DNA of 64,000 nucleotides, from the NCBI RefSeq assembly GCF_003182135.1, contig NZ_QGTL01000006.1, positions 248,001 through 312,000 on the forward strand, given 5' to 3'. Positions 8,176-15,574 of the stretch are shown one piece after another. Position 1 is the stretch's first letter. Every line of letters starts with the position of its first letter. Below the pieces are notes generated by a model. That model was given only the letters and a program-made list of their open reading frames with translations, was not told the DNA's origin and did no database searches. The position numbers and the translations under genes are program-made. This DNA comes from Nocardia neocaledoniensis (lineage in GTDB: Bacteria; Actinomycetota; Actinomycetes; Mycobacteriales; Mycobacteriaceae).

Positions 8176-8724
8176 ATGACGGCCTACCTCACGAGCTCTA
8201 CAACCCTATGTCACCCAGATGATCCCGCCCAGCGTTCGACCGCAGGTCCCTGCGCGCACGCCCTGCAGCTGGAAGGCGTCACCGTGGCTGCGCGATGCGC
8301 CTACTACGAGCAGGTATGCCAGTTGCCGGCCGTGCCTGATCCAGTCTCCGGCCAGATCGTTGTCGTGGCTGGGCGGGTTCAGGCGGTCATGGTTCCCAGC
8401 GCTCTCGGCCGACGGGTTCGAAGTGAACTCGGGCGTGTCGAGGTAGGTTGTGGCCCGATCGTGTCGCATCCCAAGTCCGGGACATGGACGTTCCTCACCG
8501 ATTCTGACCGCAGGATCGAGGCACTCCCTGACGCCACGCGGTTGTGGGTCAACGGCGTCGTGGTGCTGGCTTCCGGTGCCCGGATCGGTCTCCCGACGCC
8601 CACCGCGACCAACACGGGCTCATGTCGTGCATGGGAGTCACCCCCGACCAGCCCTCAACGACCGACAACCACCAGGGTCCTCGACGCCGTCCGTCGTTCC
8701 CTGCAGCAGGGCGGCGCGCGATGA
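8176..8724 (+). CDS. hypothetical protein, small paralogous family
   Basis: 182 aa, the longest family member, unknown function. From about residue 38 it follows the shared plan: CAYYEQVCQLPAV, QAVMVPSALGRRVRSEL, GTWTFLTDSD, a strand-rich segment ending GARIGLPTP, and a Pro/Thr-rich linker before a last helix. A GGAG site lies 8 bases before the ATG. The stop overlaps the ATG of the next gene (ATGA). The N-terminal 35 residues are unlike the neighbours and an internal start is possible. Confidence 0.6.
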   Translation: MTAYLTSSTTLCHPDDPAQRSTAGPCAHALQLEGVTVAARCAYYEQVCQLPAVPDPVSGQIVVVAGRVQAVMVPSALGRRVRSELGRVEVGCGPIVSHPKSGTWTFLTDSDRRIEALPDATRLWVNGVVVLASGARIGLPTPTATNTGSCRAWESPPTSPQRPTTTRVLDAVRRSLQQGGAR

Positions 8725-9164
8725 CCAGCACGCGTTTCCTGGCGGTGGACAAAGTGGTTCATCGTGCCAGCATTTACCGCAACTCCTGCGGGTTCGATGT
8801 GTTCGTTCGGGAATCCACGAGCCAGATCGTGTTGCGGGTCGGGACCGTCGGCGCCATCGAGTTGGAATCCGCGTTCGGCCAGCGAGTAGTAGCGGCTTTG
8901 CCGTGGCCCGGCCCGGTGATCGTACGCAGTGACACCACCCAGCCGCGGCTGACCATCCTCACCGGTCCCGTACCCGCTCACCTACGCAGCGGTGCCAGCT
9001 TCGCGGCTCTGTCCAGTACCGGGGCGGTGCTCGCTGGCGACGGCGACGAGGTGTTGCTGCCCTCGCCCCGTGACCCGGCGCGACGTTGGCTACCGCACGA
9101 ACCCTTGGATCCCTATCGGCCGAGCGCTGAGGTCGTGGTCTCCACGATCTTGGCCTGCCGATAA
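8721..9164 (+). CDS. hypothetical protein, small paralogous family
   Basis: 147 aa, unknown function. Same architecture as the gene at 7347: ASIYRNSCGFDVF, VGAIELESAFGQRV, LTILTGPVPAHL in place of the WTFLT segment, and EVLLPSPRDPARRWLPHEP, which matches the C-terminal motif of the 7347 protein almost residue for residue. ATG 8721 overlaps the upstream stop, so these genes are translated as a chain. Confidence 0.6.
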   Translation: MTSTRFLAVDKVVHRASIYRNSCGFDVFVRESTSQIVLRVGTVGAIELESAFGQRVVAALPWPGPVIVRSDTTQPRLTILTGPVPAHLRSGASFAALSSTGAVLAGDGDEVLLPSPRDPARRWLPHEPLDPYRPSAEVVVSTILACR

Positions 9165-9182
9165 GCGGCGCCGGAGCCCGTC

Positions 9183-9404
9183 ATGCCGCGGTCTGGATCA
9201 CCCCGCCCCGATGAGCCCGACACTCACCTGCGAGTGATCAGTGGCGGGCTGATAGCCGACTTCAGCGGGTGCGTCTCGGCCGTGCGGAACTTTCTGCGCG
9301 AGTGCCGGATCCATCCTCGTCCCTCCATCACTGCCCTCGAGGTCAGCGATGGATATCTACCGAAACATCGAATGCCTTGTGAGGTCCTGTGGCTACATCC
9401 GTGA
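9183..9404 (+). CDS. small hypothetical protein
   Basis: 73 aa, unrecognised. GGAG lies about 7 bases before the ATG and the stop overlaps the start region of the next gene. Composition is mixed and plausible for a real protein (HLRVISGGLIADF, AVRNFLRECRIHP), without signal peptide or membrane span. It sits between two members of the paralogous array in the same direction. Conservation in relatives would be needed to be sure it is translated. Confidence 0.45.
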   Translation: MPRSGSPRPDEPDTHLRVISGGLIADFSGCVSAVRNFLRECRIHPRPSITALEVSDGYLPKHRMPCEVLWLHP

Positions 9405-9841
9405 CCGAGACGCCCGCGCACCGCTGCGCCGCCTACCGGCAATTGGGCTGGCGGGTCGTGCTCGACAGCCACGACAACATCGTGCTGCCCGCCGACCAGA
9501 TCCACGGCATCCAGGTCTGCAACCGGCTCGCCGACAGAGTCGCAGACCAGTTGCGCCACAGCCGAATTCAGACACCGATCGTGCACAACACCGCGACAGG
9601 GCAGCGCATGTTCTTGACGACCGCGATCCGAGCCGAGGACCCGCGCCTGATCAACATCTTCCCGCGCGGCTCGAAGGTGCAAGCCATCCGCACCGCGCCG
9701 GGTTCCCCGATCCCGCTGCCGACCCCGGGTGACCCGACACGGGTATGGCTGAGCCCGCCGCGCCCCGGCGCCCTGGCCGACTTCGAGCTCGTCTACACGA
9801 TCACCCGCGATGCCGCCCGCGGCGTACTCGACGCCGCCTGA
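9389..9841 (+). CDS. hypothetical protein, divergent member of the small paralogous family
   Basis: 150 aa, unknown function. It follows the family outline: CAAYRQLGWRVVL, IHGIQVCNRLADRVADQL, QRMFLTTAI at the WTFLT position, and SPIPLPTPGDPTRVWLSPP at the end. GTG 9389 has AGGTCC close upstream; GTG 9401, which overlaps the previous stop, is an alternative. About 57 bases separate it from the DUF5753 gene, which has its own ribosome-binding site. Confidence 0.6.
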   Translation: MATSVTETPAHRCAAYRQLGWRVVLDSHDNIVLPADQIHGIQVCNRLADRVADQLRHSRIQTPIVHNTATGQRMFLTTAIRAEDPRLINIFPRGSKVQAIRTAPGSPIPLPTPGDPTRVWLSPPRPGALADFELVYTITRDAARGVLDAA

Positions 9842-9898
9842 CCACAGCAACACCGCGGCTGACCGGTCGCGCCACACCGAATAGCAAGGAAGAACATC

Positions 9899-10501
9899 AT
9901 GTCCTACACCAGCATTTTCGACCACACCATCGACGGGCTGGCGCCGTTGCAGCGCAGCCTGATCGCGATCGAGGAACGCGTCACCCAGCAGCGAGCCTGG
10001 AACCCCGACATCGTGATCGGGCTCGTCCAGACCGAGGACTACGCGCGGGCGATCCTGTCCGAGTGCTTCGGGGTGCTCGAGATTCCCGACGACCTCGACG
10101 AGACGGTCGCCGCACGGATGAAGCGCCAGCAGATCCTGGACCGAGATGAGCGTGACTTCCATTTCCTGATCGGGGAATCGGCGCTGCATCACGTCGTCGG
10201 CAGCAGCGAGATCATGGCCGAGCAGATCCTCGCGTTGCGTGACCAGCTCGATGCGCGCCCGCACGTGCGGATCGGGATCGTGCCGCTGAACGCGCGTTTC
10301 GTGGGTCCGGCACCGGAGTTCGTCCTGCACGACACCGCCCGCGTGGAGTCCGAAACCGCGACCGGGGAGGTGGTCACCACCTCCCCGCGAGACGTCGCCT
10401 TGGCCGCGCGCCTGTTCGACCGCCTGCACGGCCAAGCCGTCTACGGCCAGGACGCCACGGTCTTGCTCACCCGTGTGCTGGCCCTGCACACCGGCCACTG
10501 A
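9899..10501 (+). CDS. stand-alone DUF5753 domain protein
   Basis: 200 aa. The whole protein matches the DUF5753 effector domain usually found behind an XRE helix-turn-helix in actinomycete regulators (Scr1-type): WNPDIVIGLVQTEDYARAIL, ARMKRQQILDRDERDFHFLIGESAL, MAEQILALRDQL and RIGIVPLNARFV. No DNA-binding domain is present and the start (ATG after AAGGAAG) is well supported, so this is not a simple 5' truncation of a longer ORF. It may act as a ligand-binding or anti-regulator partner. A perfect G/C hairpin follows the stop at 10511. Confidence 0.75.
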   Translation: MSYTSIFDHTIDGLAPLQRSLIAIEERVTQQRAWNPDIVIGLVQTEDYARAILSECFGVLEIPDDLDETVAARMKRQQILDRDERDFHFLIGESALHHVVGSSEIMAEQILALRDQLDARPHVRIGIVPLNARFVGPAPEFVLHDTARVESETATGEVVTTSPRDVALAARLFDRLHGQAVYGQDATVLLTRVLALHTGH

Positions 10502-10510
10502 CCCCACCGT

Positions 10511-10545
10511 GTGTCCGGTCGGCCAGGCCCCGGCCGACCGGACAC
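10511..10545. terminator. perfect 14-bp hairpin after the DUF5753 gene
   Basis: GTGTCCGGTCGGCC (10511-10524) and its exact reverse complement (10532-10545) with a 7-base loop. It lies in the 104-base gap between two plus-strand genes. No T-run follows, as is usual in actinomycetes, so it may terminate or partly attenuate transcription in either direction. Confidence 0.6.
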
Positions 10546-10605
10546 CGACAGCGCTGTGCCCGCAGCCTCTCTCGACCGATCGATGCCATTTCAGGAGCCG
10601 CCGTC

Positions 10606-11085
10606 ATGACTTCCACTGCATTCGAACAGGATTCGCCGTTGCCGACCGGCATGACAATTCTCGGTGCGGTCCTGGGCTGGAGCGAGGGTGAGGACTTGGC
10701 CGACCCGATCCTGGCCGGCGCTGTCGAGCTGGTGGAGATCGCCCGCGCCGAGGGGCTGGCTGGTGAACGGCTTAGCGCGGCACGGGCCGAGCAGATGCGC
10801 CGAATCGATACCGCTGTCGCCGAAGCGTTGCCTGTTCCGTCGATCGCGACTCCCCCACACACCGAGACCGTCGCGATGAGTCTCGCACGGATGGCCGGAT
10901 ACGCCGCGCGGCTCGATGACTCCCATACAGCGACCAGTCTGATCATGGTGTGGGGTCCGTTGTTCGAGCTCGCCGTGGCGCTCGACGGACTCCTCACCGA
11001 CCTCGCCACCGGTCGACGGCGCGTCCCGTTGAGCATCTGGTGGGCCGGTCTCGGCGCGACGGCACACACGCCGGAGCATCCCTGA
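10606..11085 (+). CDS. DUF4254-like protein
   Basis: 159 aa, cytoplasmic, function unknown. The segment from residue 45 (a long helix, MRRIDTAVAEALPVP, then PHTETVAMSLARMAGY) and the last part ending in DLATGRRRVPL resemble DUF4254 proteins of Nocardia and relatives (IDRWV..., LHTETVGMVVDRLA, GRRRLP). AGGAG precedes the ATG. The stop overlaps the ATG of the cutinase gene by one base (TGATG). Confidence 0.6.
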   Translation: MTSTAFEQDSPLPTGMTILGAVLGWSEGEDLADPILAGAVELVEIARAEGLAGERLSAARAEQMRRIDTAVAEALPVPSIATPPHTETVAMSLARMAGYAARLDDSHTATSLIMVWGPLFELAVALDGLLTDLATGRRRVPLSIWWAGLGATAHTPEHP

Positions 11086-12815
11086 TGCCCGCCCGCCTGG
11101 TCACCGCCGTCCTCGGCGTGGCCGTAATGGTCACGGCAGCCACGCCAGCGGCTGGGGCACCGTCCTCGCCCCCGGCCGCGGCGCCCTCAACCGTCCTCGC
11201 GCTGGGCGCGTGCCCTGCGCTGTATGTCTTCGCCGTGCAGGGTACCGGTGAATCGTCACCGGATGCCGCGCCGAGCACCGACACCGGGATGCTGTCGCTG
11301 GCGGTGCGTCCGATGATGGCCGCTGCCAGCGATCCCGGTTTGGTCGACCGCGCGTATGTGCCGTATCCGGCCGGGTTCGGCGGCGCGGTCGGCGACTCAA
11401 CCGTGCCGTATGCGGAATCGGTCGCTACCGGCGTCGCACGCACGGAATCGATGATGCGACAACTACATTCGGCGTGCCCGCACACCCGTGTCGCGCTGCT
11501 GGGCTATTCCCAAGGCGCGCACGTCGTTTCCCTGGTTGCCCAGCAGATCGGGGCCGGACAGGGGGTCGTGGCCGCTGAGACGGTCGCGGCCGTGGTGTTG
11601 ATGGCCGACCCGACCCGCAGCCCCGGCGCCCCAGTCTTCCCGGGAACCGATGCCCTCGCCCCGGCCCCGGCCCCGGCACCGGGCACCAGCGGCCGACATC
11701 TGTCCATGTTGCCCGCCGCGCCGATTCCGGCGGCGGCCTCCGGTGGCGGCATCGGCCCGCAACGCGACATCGCCGCAGACTACGGCGCCCTGACCGGCCG
11801 GGTGGCGAATCTGTGTGTCGCAGGCGATCTGGCCTGCGACACACCGACCGGGTCGGCGATCTTGCGGGCGGCCGCCGGGGTGGCTTCGCAGTCGCTGCTG
11901 TCGGCCGGTGATCCGATCGCCTCGCTGGTCTCGATCGGGCAAGCCCTGGCCTACACCTCACTGAAGGCCGTCTCGACCGCCGTCGAGGACGACGTTTCCG
12001 GGGCCTCGTTGACCGAATGGGAAGTGTCGCCGTCCAAGTCGATCTCCCAGCGGCTGGCCGAGGCCTCCGATCCCCGCACCCCGCTCGAGGTGAACGCGGC
12101 GATGGCGGCGGTGATGCGGGTAGGCGTGATCGGGCTGAACGCGGTCCACGTGCTGCTGGCCTCGGTCCTGAATCCGGCTACCCTCGCCCAGCTGGGCACG
12201 GTCGGGTTGTCTCACCCCGCGGCCGCAGTGGCGATGCTGGGTGAGAAGTTCACCACCGCGATCACCGAGCTGATCCCTCCAACCACCTCGGATCGACTCG
12301 TCGCGGCGGCCTTCGACGTGGTGCGCCGTGAGGTCGCCGACAACCACGCCCTGCTCGACCTGACGACCTGGGTGCGGCTCTGGCAAACGGGCATGCGTCA
12401 TGACGCCTACTCACGGCCGATCGGCGACGGTCCTTCCCCCGCCGCATGGGCCGGCGCGTGGTTGGCCGCCGCCGCCCACGACGCCGCCGGAACACCCCTG
12501 CACGCGAGCCACTCGACCTCGAATACCGCCACAGCGCCGACCACGACACCGGCCGTGGGGCTTTCCTCGACTACGTCCACGTTCCGTCACGTGGACCTGC
12601 CCGCTCCCACCACCTCCCCAGGCCCCTCGCTGGGTGAGGTGGTGGGAGCCCCCCAACACATTGCCTCCCCACCGACTGCTGTCCCCGACCCTCCAGATCC
12701 TTCCGTGCCCGCCACGGTCGCAGCGCCGCAACAACCCGGCATCCACCGCAACACCTCCGCGCCGTCGACCTCATCGATCCCACGCCAGCCCGGCGTCAGC
12801 GGCCCCACCCGCTGA
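11085..12815 (+). CDS. secreted cutinase-family hydrolase with long C-terminal region
   Basis: 576 aa. Residues 1-25 are a Sec signal peptide (VTAVLGVAVMVTAATPAAGA). The cutinase domain starts at CPALYVFAVQGTGESSPDA; the nucleophile elbow is GYSQG (Ser142), the CVAGDLACDTP segment supplies the Asp, and RHDAY (His439) is the likely third member, aligned with the related protein at 51225. So it should be an active esterase, probably acting on envelope lipids. About 110 residues of Pro/Thr/Ser-rich tail follow. Cutinases are usually 200-250 aa; the extra helical region between the Asp and the His is shared with the two minus-strand homologues at 48506 and 51225, so the three form one subfamily. 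Confidence 0.85.
   Translation: MPARLVTAVLGVAVMVTAATPAAGAPSSPPAAAPSTVLALGACPALYVFAVQGTGESSPDAAPSTDTGMLSLAVRPMMAAASDPGLVDRAYVPYPAGFGGAVGDSTVPYAESVATGVARTESMMRQLHSACPHTRVALLGYSQGAHVVSLVAQQIGAGQGVVAAETVAAVVLMADPTRSPGAPVFPGTDALAPAPAPAPGTSGRHLSMLPAAPIPAAASGGGIGPQRDIAADYGALTGRVANLCVAGDLACDTPTGSAILRAAAGVASQSLLSAGDPIASLVSIGQALAYTSLKAVSTAVEDDVSGASLTEWEVSPSKSISQRLAEASDPRTPLEVNAAMAAVMRVGVIGLNAVHVLLASVLNPATLAQLGTVGLSHPAAAVAMLGEKFTTAITELIPPTTSDRLVAAAFDVVRREVADNHALLDLTTWVRLWQTGMRHDAYSRPIGDGPSPAAWAGAWLAAAAHDAAGTPLHASHSTSNTATAPTTTPAVGLSSTTSTFRHVDLPAPTTSPGPSLGEVVGAPQHIASPPTAVPDPPDPSVPATVAAPQQPGIHRNTSAPSTSSIPRQPGVSGPTR
12575..12649. other. two consecutive strong hairpins inside the cutinase tail-coding sequence
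   Basis: First, GTCCACGT (12575-12582) pairs with ACGTGGAC (12589-12596) over a 6-base loop. Second, GCTCCCACCACCTC (12603-12616) pairs exactly with 12636-12649, extended inwards by CCCAG/CTGGG, giving about 19 pairs with a single bulged base. They lie in the part encoding the low-complexity tail, where codon choice is free, so they may be selected RNA structure such as an mRNA stability or attenuation element. Confidence 0.5.
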
Positions 12816-12852
12816 CCGTGTCGCATCCCCTTCCCGAAAGGCCGACCACCTG

Positions 12853-13137
12853 ATGAACGTTGTGCTCGCCGCCGGTCACGACCTGCTCGCACAGCTGAGC
12901 AACCCCACCCCCGAGGCGCCGCCGATGTCGAACAAGATCCTGCAGCTGGTGCAGTACCTCACCTGGTTCGTCCTGCTGTCGGGGGTCGTGGCGATCACCT
13001 ACGCGGGCGGGAAGTTCGCGTGGGAGAAATGGACCGGCGGCGGCCTGGAATCGCCGAAGATGATCGCCGGAGCCATGATCGGCGGCGCCATCGCCACCAG
13101 CGCCGGAACCATCATGAACGCCATGATCGGCAACTGA
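12853..13137 (+). CDS. VirB2/TrbC-like small membrane protein
   Basis: 94 aa with two membrane helices: YLTWFVLLSGVVAITYAGG and the Gly/Ala-rich IAGAMIGGAIATSAGTIMNA. It is clearly related to the conjugation-operon protein at 46782 (both have an ITYAGGKF or LIYAGGKF segment, a tryptophan-basic stretch, GG.ESPK and ATSAG.IMNA). VirB2-type proteins form the conjugative pilus or an integral channel. GAAAGG precedes ATG 12853; ATG 12925 is a possible later start. The stop overlaps the next ATG. Confidence 0.65.
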   Translation: MNVVLAAGHDLLAQLSNPTPEAPPMSNKILQLVQYLTWFVLLSGVVAITYAGGKFAWEKWTGGGLESPKMIAGAMIGGAIATSAGTIMNAMIGN

Positions 13138-13841
13138 TGACCCGCAATCCCCGCCCGAATCGGCAGGTCTCTGTCCTGCGCGGCCAGTCGAAACCGTGCC
13201 TGCCCGACACGATCGCCCACACGACCATCGCCGGACTGGCCTTGTCGTCCACCGCGACTGCCCTGGCCGACCTCAGCTTCCCGGCCACCGACAGCACTCT
13301 CGCCCGCGAGGCCCGGATACACGCCGCCGTGTTGACCTGGCAGGTGTTCATCCATCACGGATTCCACGACCGCGTCCACCGCGAGTTCGTGACCGGATTG
13401 AACCAGGCGCGGCGACGCGCTCGCGCGATGGCGGCCTTCGACCCGCTGCCCCAGCTACGCCGATACGAGCCGACCAGAGCAGTCGCGGCGTTGGACCGCC
13501 GCTGGCAACGCCGCCACACCAGCCGTCCCACGGCGCTAGCGCTGCTCGACCTGAGCAGCGACGTAGTCGGAGCGCGCACAGAACTCGTCGCGTTGCTGGC
13601 CCACTACGGTCTGCGACCGCGCCAGCGCAGCGGGCTCGGCGCCCATCGGCCCGTACTGGTCGAAGCGATCGCCGCCGCCGCGCTCGGCGCCCGCCACCTC
13701 AACCTCGCGTCGTGGCAAGTCTTCGACATCGACGCACTGCTGGCACCGACGGACCCGAGCAGGAACCCACGCACCCAACCGGTTCGGCGATGGCCGCCAC
13801 CCGCAGGCGTAGCTGTGCGTGCACGGCCTCCGTCACTGTGA
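13137..13841 (+). CDS. hypothetical protein downstream of the pilin-like gene
   Basis: 234 aa, unrecognised. It is Arg- and Ala-rich, alpha-helical, without signal peptide or membrane span. ATG 13137 overlaps the stop of the pilin-like gene (TGATGA). Segments such as ARRRARAMAAFDPLPQLRRYEP and LDRRWQRRH are strongly basic and could bind nucleic acid or acidic lipid, but that is only composition. The context links it to the conjugation-like module. Confidence 0.5.
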   Translation: MTRNPRPNRQVSVLRGQSKPCLPDTIAHTTIAGLALSSTATALADLSFPATDSTLAREARIHAAVLTWQVFIHHGFHDRVHREFVTGLNQARRRARAMAAFDPLPQLRRYEPTRAVAALDRRWQRRHTSRPTALALLDLSSDVVGARTELVALLAHYGLRPRQRSGLGAHRPVLVEAIAAAALGARHLNLASWQVFDIDALLAPTDPSRNPRTQPVRRWPPPAGVAVRARPPSL

Positions 13842-13892
13842 CATCTCGACCGGACTCCGTCCATCTCCACACCACTATTTCAAGGGGGCATC

Positions 13893-14204
13893 ATGTCGCT
13901 CGATTTCGACCCAACCGCCGCGCAGGAGTTCGTGGCGGTGACACGAACCCAGGTTGTCGGTGACCTCGCCGCTGCCACCCACGCCACGACCGCCGCCGCG
14001 GCAGCGGTGCCGGGCCTGGGGTTGATCGGCGCCGAGTTCCGCACCCAGCTCATCGCTGCGCTGGCCGAGCACGCCACCCACCTGGAGGGGTGCGCGAACG
14101 CGGTCGCCGACCAGGCCGGGCACGTCCAGAGCTGCCGAACGAGCTTTGTCGGTCACGACCAGCAGTTCGCCGCGGCCCTGTCCACCGTCTCCGAGGGGCA
14201 GTGA
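13893..14204 (+). CDS. ESX-like small helical protein
   Basis: 103 aa, all helical and Ala-rich, with a Gly-rich turn in the middle (VPGLGLIGAEF) and a second long helix, the outline of WXG100-type proteins but without the WxG. AGGGGG precedes the ATG by 7 bases. It overlaps the next gene by one base, and that protein again has a helical N-terminal domain followed by a low-complexity tail, as in ESX substrate pairs. Assignment to type VII secretion is inference from shape and pairing. Confidence 0.5.
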   Translation: MSLDFDPTAAQEFVAVTRTQVVGDLAAATHATTAAAAAVPGLGLIGAEFRTQLIAALAEHATHLEGCANAVADQAGHVQSCRTSFVGHDQQFAAALSTVSEGQ

Positions 14205-15574
14205 TGCTCGCCCGCACCAAACCCGCCACTAGCACCGCGGCACCGGATCCGGACGCGATCATCACCTACCTGTCGAAACCGATCACCGAACTGCGGGCAG
14301 CGTTCGACGGCACCGGTGAACCCACCGATGCGCTCGCCCTGCTGAACAACGCGATCACCCAACTCGACGCGACCGAAGCCCCGTACCGGGTCAGCGCCGC
14401 TGACCTCGAGTCGACCTGGACCTCGGCAGCGGCCGACACCGCGATCCCCGCGATCCGCAGCACACGCACCCAGATCGTCGACAGCAGTGCCGATTCCGGT
14501 GACTTCGCCACGCTGATCGACGCCGCGGTCGGCACCAACACCGCCGCCTCCGCCGCGCTCGATGCCGAACTCGACGACTTCGCCACCCAAGCCCGCCAGA
14601 TCCTGAAAGCCTCCCCCAACGACCGAGGCGTCACGCAGGTGATCGATCTGGCCCGCCAGATCCTGAAAGCCTCCCCCAACGACCGAGGCGTCACGCAGGT
14701 GATCGATCTGGCCCGCGAGATGTATGGCAACGCCTTGTCCACTGTGGCGGGTGCCCAAGCCGACTACGACAGCTACAGCAACAGACTCGGCGAGAAGTCC
14801 TACACGACGCCGAAGTCGAGCCTGGGCACCGGAGGCGGCCCCTCGACCGGTGACCCTTCGCTGCCCACTGACGACACCACCGCAGGCGAGGACGCTTCCG
14901 CCACCGTGCCCGATACCACGGCAACCTCGACCGACCCAGTCATCGCGATGCAACAAGCCCTCGGGACCGCGGCGATCGAGGCCGCCACCACCGTGGTCAC
15001 CCAGCTGATCACCTCCGGCGCCGAAGTCCTGACCACCCTAATCACCGAAGGCGCAGGCGTGGTCACCCACGCCATCGACACCCTCGGCACCGAAGCCGGC
15101 GACACCATCACCGCAGGGCTCACCGGCACAGGCGACAACGCCACCACCACACCAGCGGCAACCAACAGCGGTTCCACCGCTACGAACCCCACCACCACGC
15201 CAGCCACACCAGTCATCAACTTCGGCGGCTCCGACAAACCCTCAGGCGGCGCCGCAGCCGGTACTGGGACCGGAACCAATGCCGGTGGTTCCCCCACTGC
15301 CGCCCCCAAACCCGAGCCCTCCGCCGACCCGGGAACGGCCGAGCCGAAGCCAGCCGCACCGACCGGGTCCGGCGGCACCGGCCAACCAGGAGTCGTGCCG
15401 AACACCGCGGGCGCGCCCACGACCGCAGTGGTCCCGCCCGCGGGAGCCCAGCCAGCAGCCGGGGCCGACGAGGAGCACAAGCCGCGAACCCAAGCAGGAG
15501 TCACGGCCCCGGCCTCGATCGCCGCAGACCCGGCAAGTGTCGTCGTCCCGGTCATCGGGGCGGTGCCGTCATGA
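14204..15574 (+). CDS. large helical protein with Thr/Pro/Ala-rich tail and a 20-residue tandem duplication
   Basis: 456 aa, unrecognised. Residues 1-195 are helical and acidic, like an ESX-type substrate domain. Within it, residues 130-149 (ARQILKASPNDRGVTQVIDL) are repeated exactly as 150-169, from a perfect 60-bp tandem DNA duplication. Residues 200-290 are Thr/Ala helical, and 290-456 are low-complexity Pro/Thr/Gly/Ala, typical of surface-exposed or wall-spanning tails. No signal peptide is visible, so export, if any, would go through a type VII or similar system with the small partner at 13893. It overlaps the next gene by 4 bases. Confidence 0.55.
   Translation: MLARTKPATSTAAPDPDAIITYLSKPITELRAAFDGTGEPTDALALLNNAITQLDATEAPYRVSAADLESTWTSAAADTAIPAIRSTRTQIVDSSADSGDFATLIDAAVGTNTAASAALDAELDDFATQARQILKASPNDRGVTQVIDLARQILKASPNDRGVTQVIDLAREMYGNALSTVAGAQADYDSYSNRLGEKSYTTPKSSLGTGGGPSTGDPSLPTDDTTAGEDASATVPDTTATSTDPVIAMQQALGTAAIEAATTVVTQLITSGAEVLTTLITEGAGVVTHAIDTLGTEAGDTITAGLTGTGDNATTTPAATNSGSTATNPTTTPATPVINFGGSDKPSGGAAAGTGTGTNAGGSPTAAPKPEPSADPGTAEPKPAAPTGSGGTGQPGVVPNTAGAPTTAVVPPAGAQPAAGADEEHKPRTQAGVTAPASIAADPASVVVPVIGAVPS
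14591..14710 (+). repeat. perfect 60-bp tandem duplication
   Basis: Bases 14591-14650 and 14651-14710 are identical over all 60 positions and followed by the start of a third unit that soon diverges (GCCCGCGAGA). The reading frame is kept. Identity at synonymous positions implies a recent event or ongoing slippage. Confidence 0.95.

Noticed and set aside
9224..10507. 427-codon minus-strand ORF
   Set aside because: Antisense shadow of the paralogous gene at 9389 and the DUF5753 gene; Gly/Val/Arg-rich with no family features.
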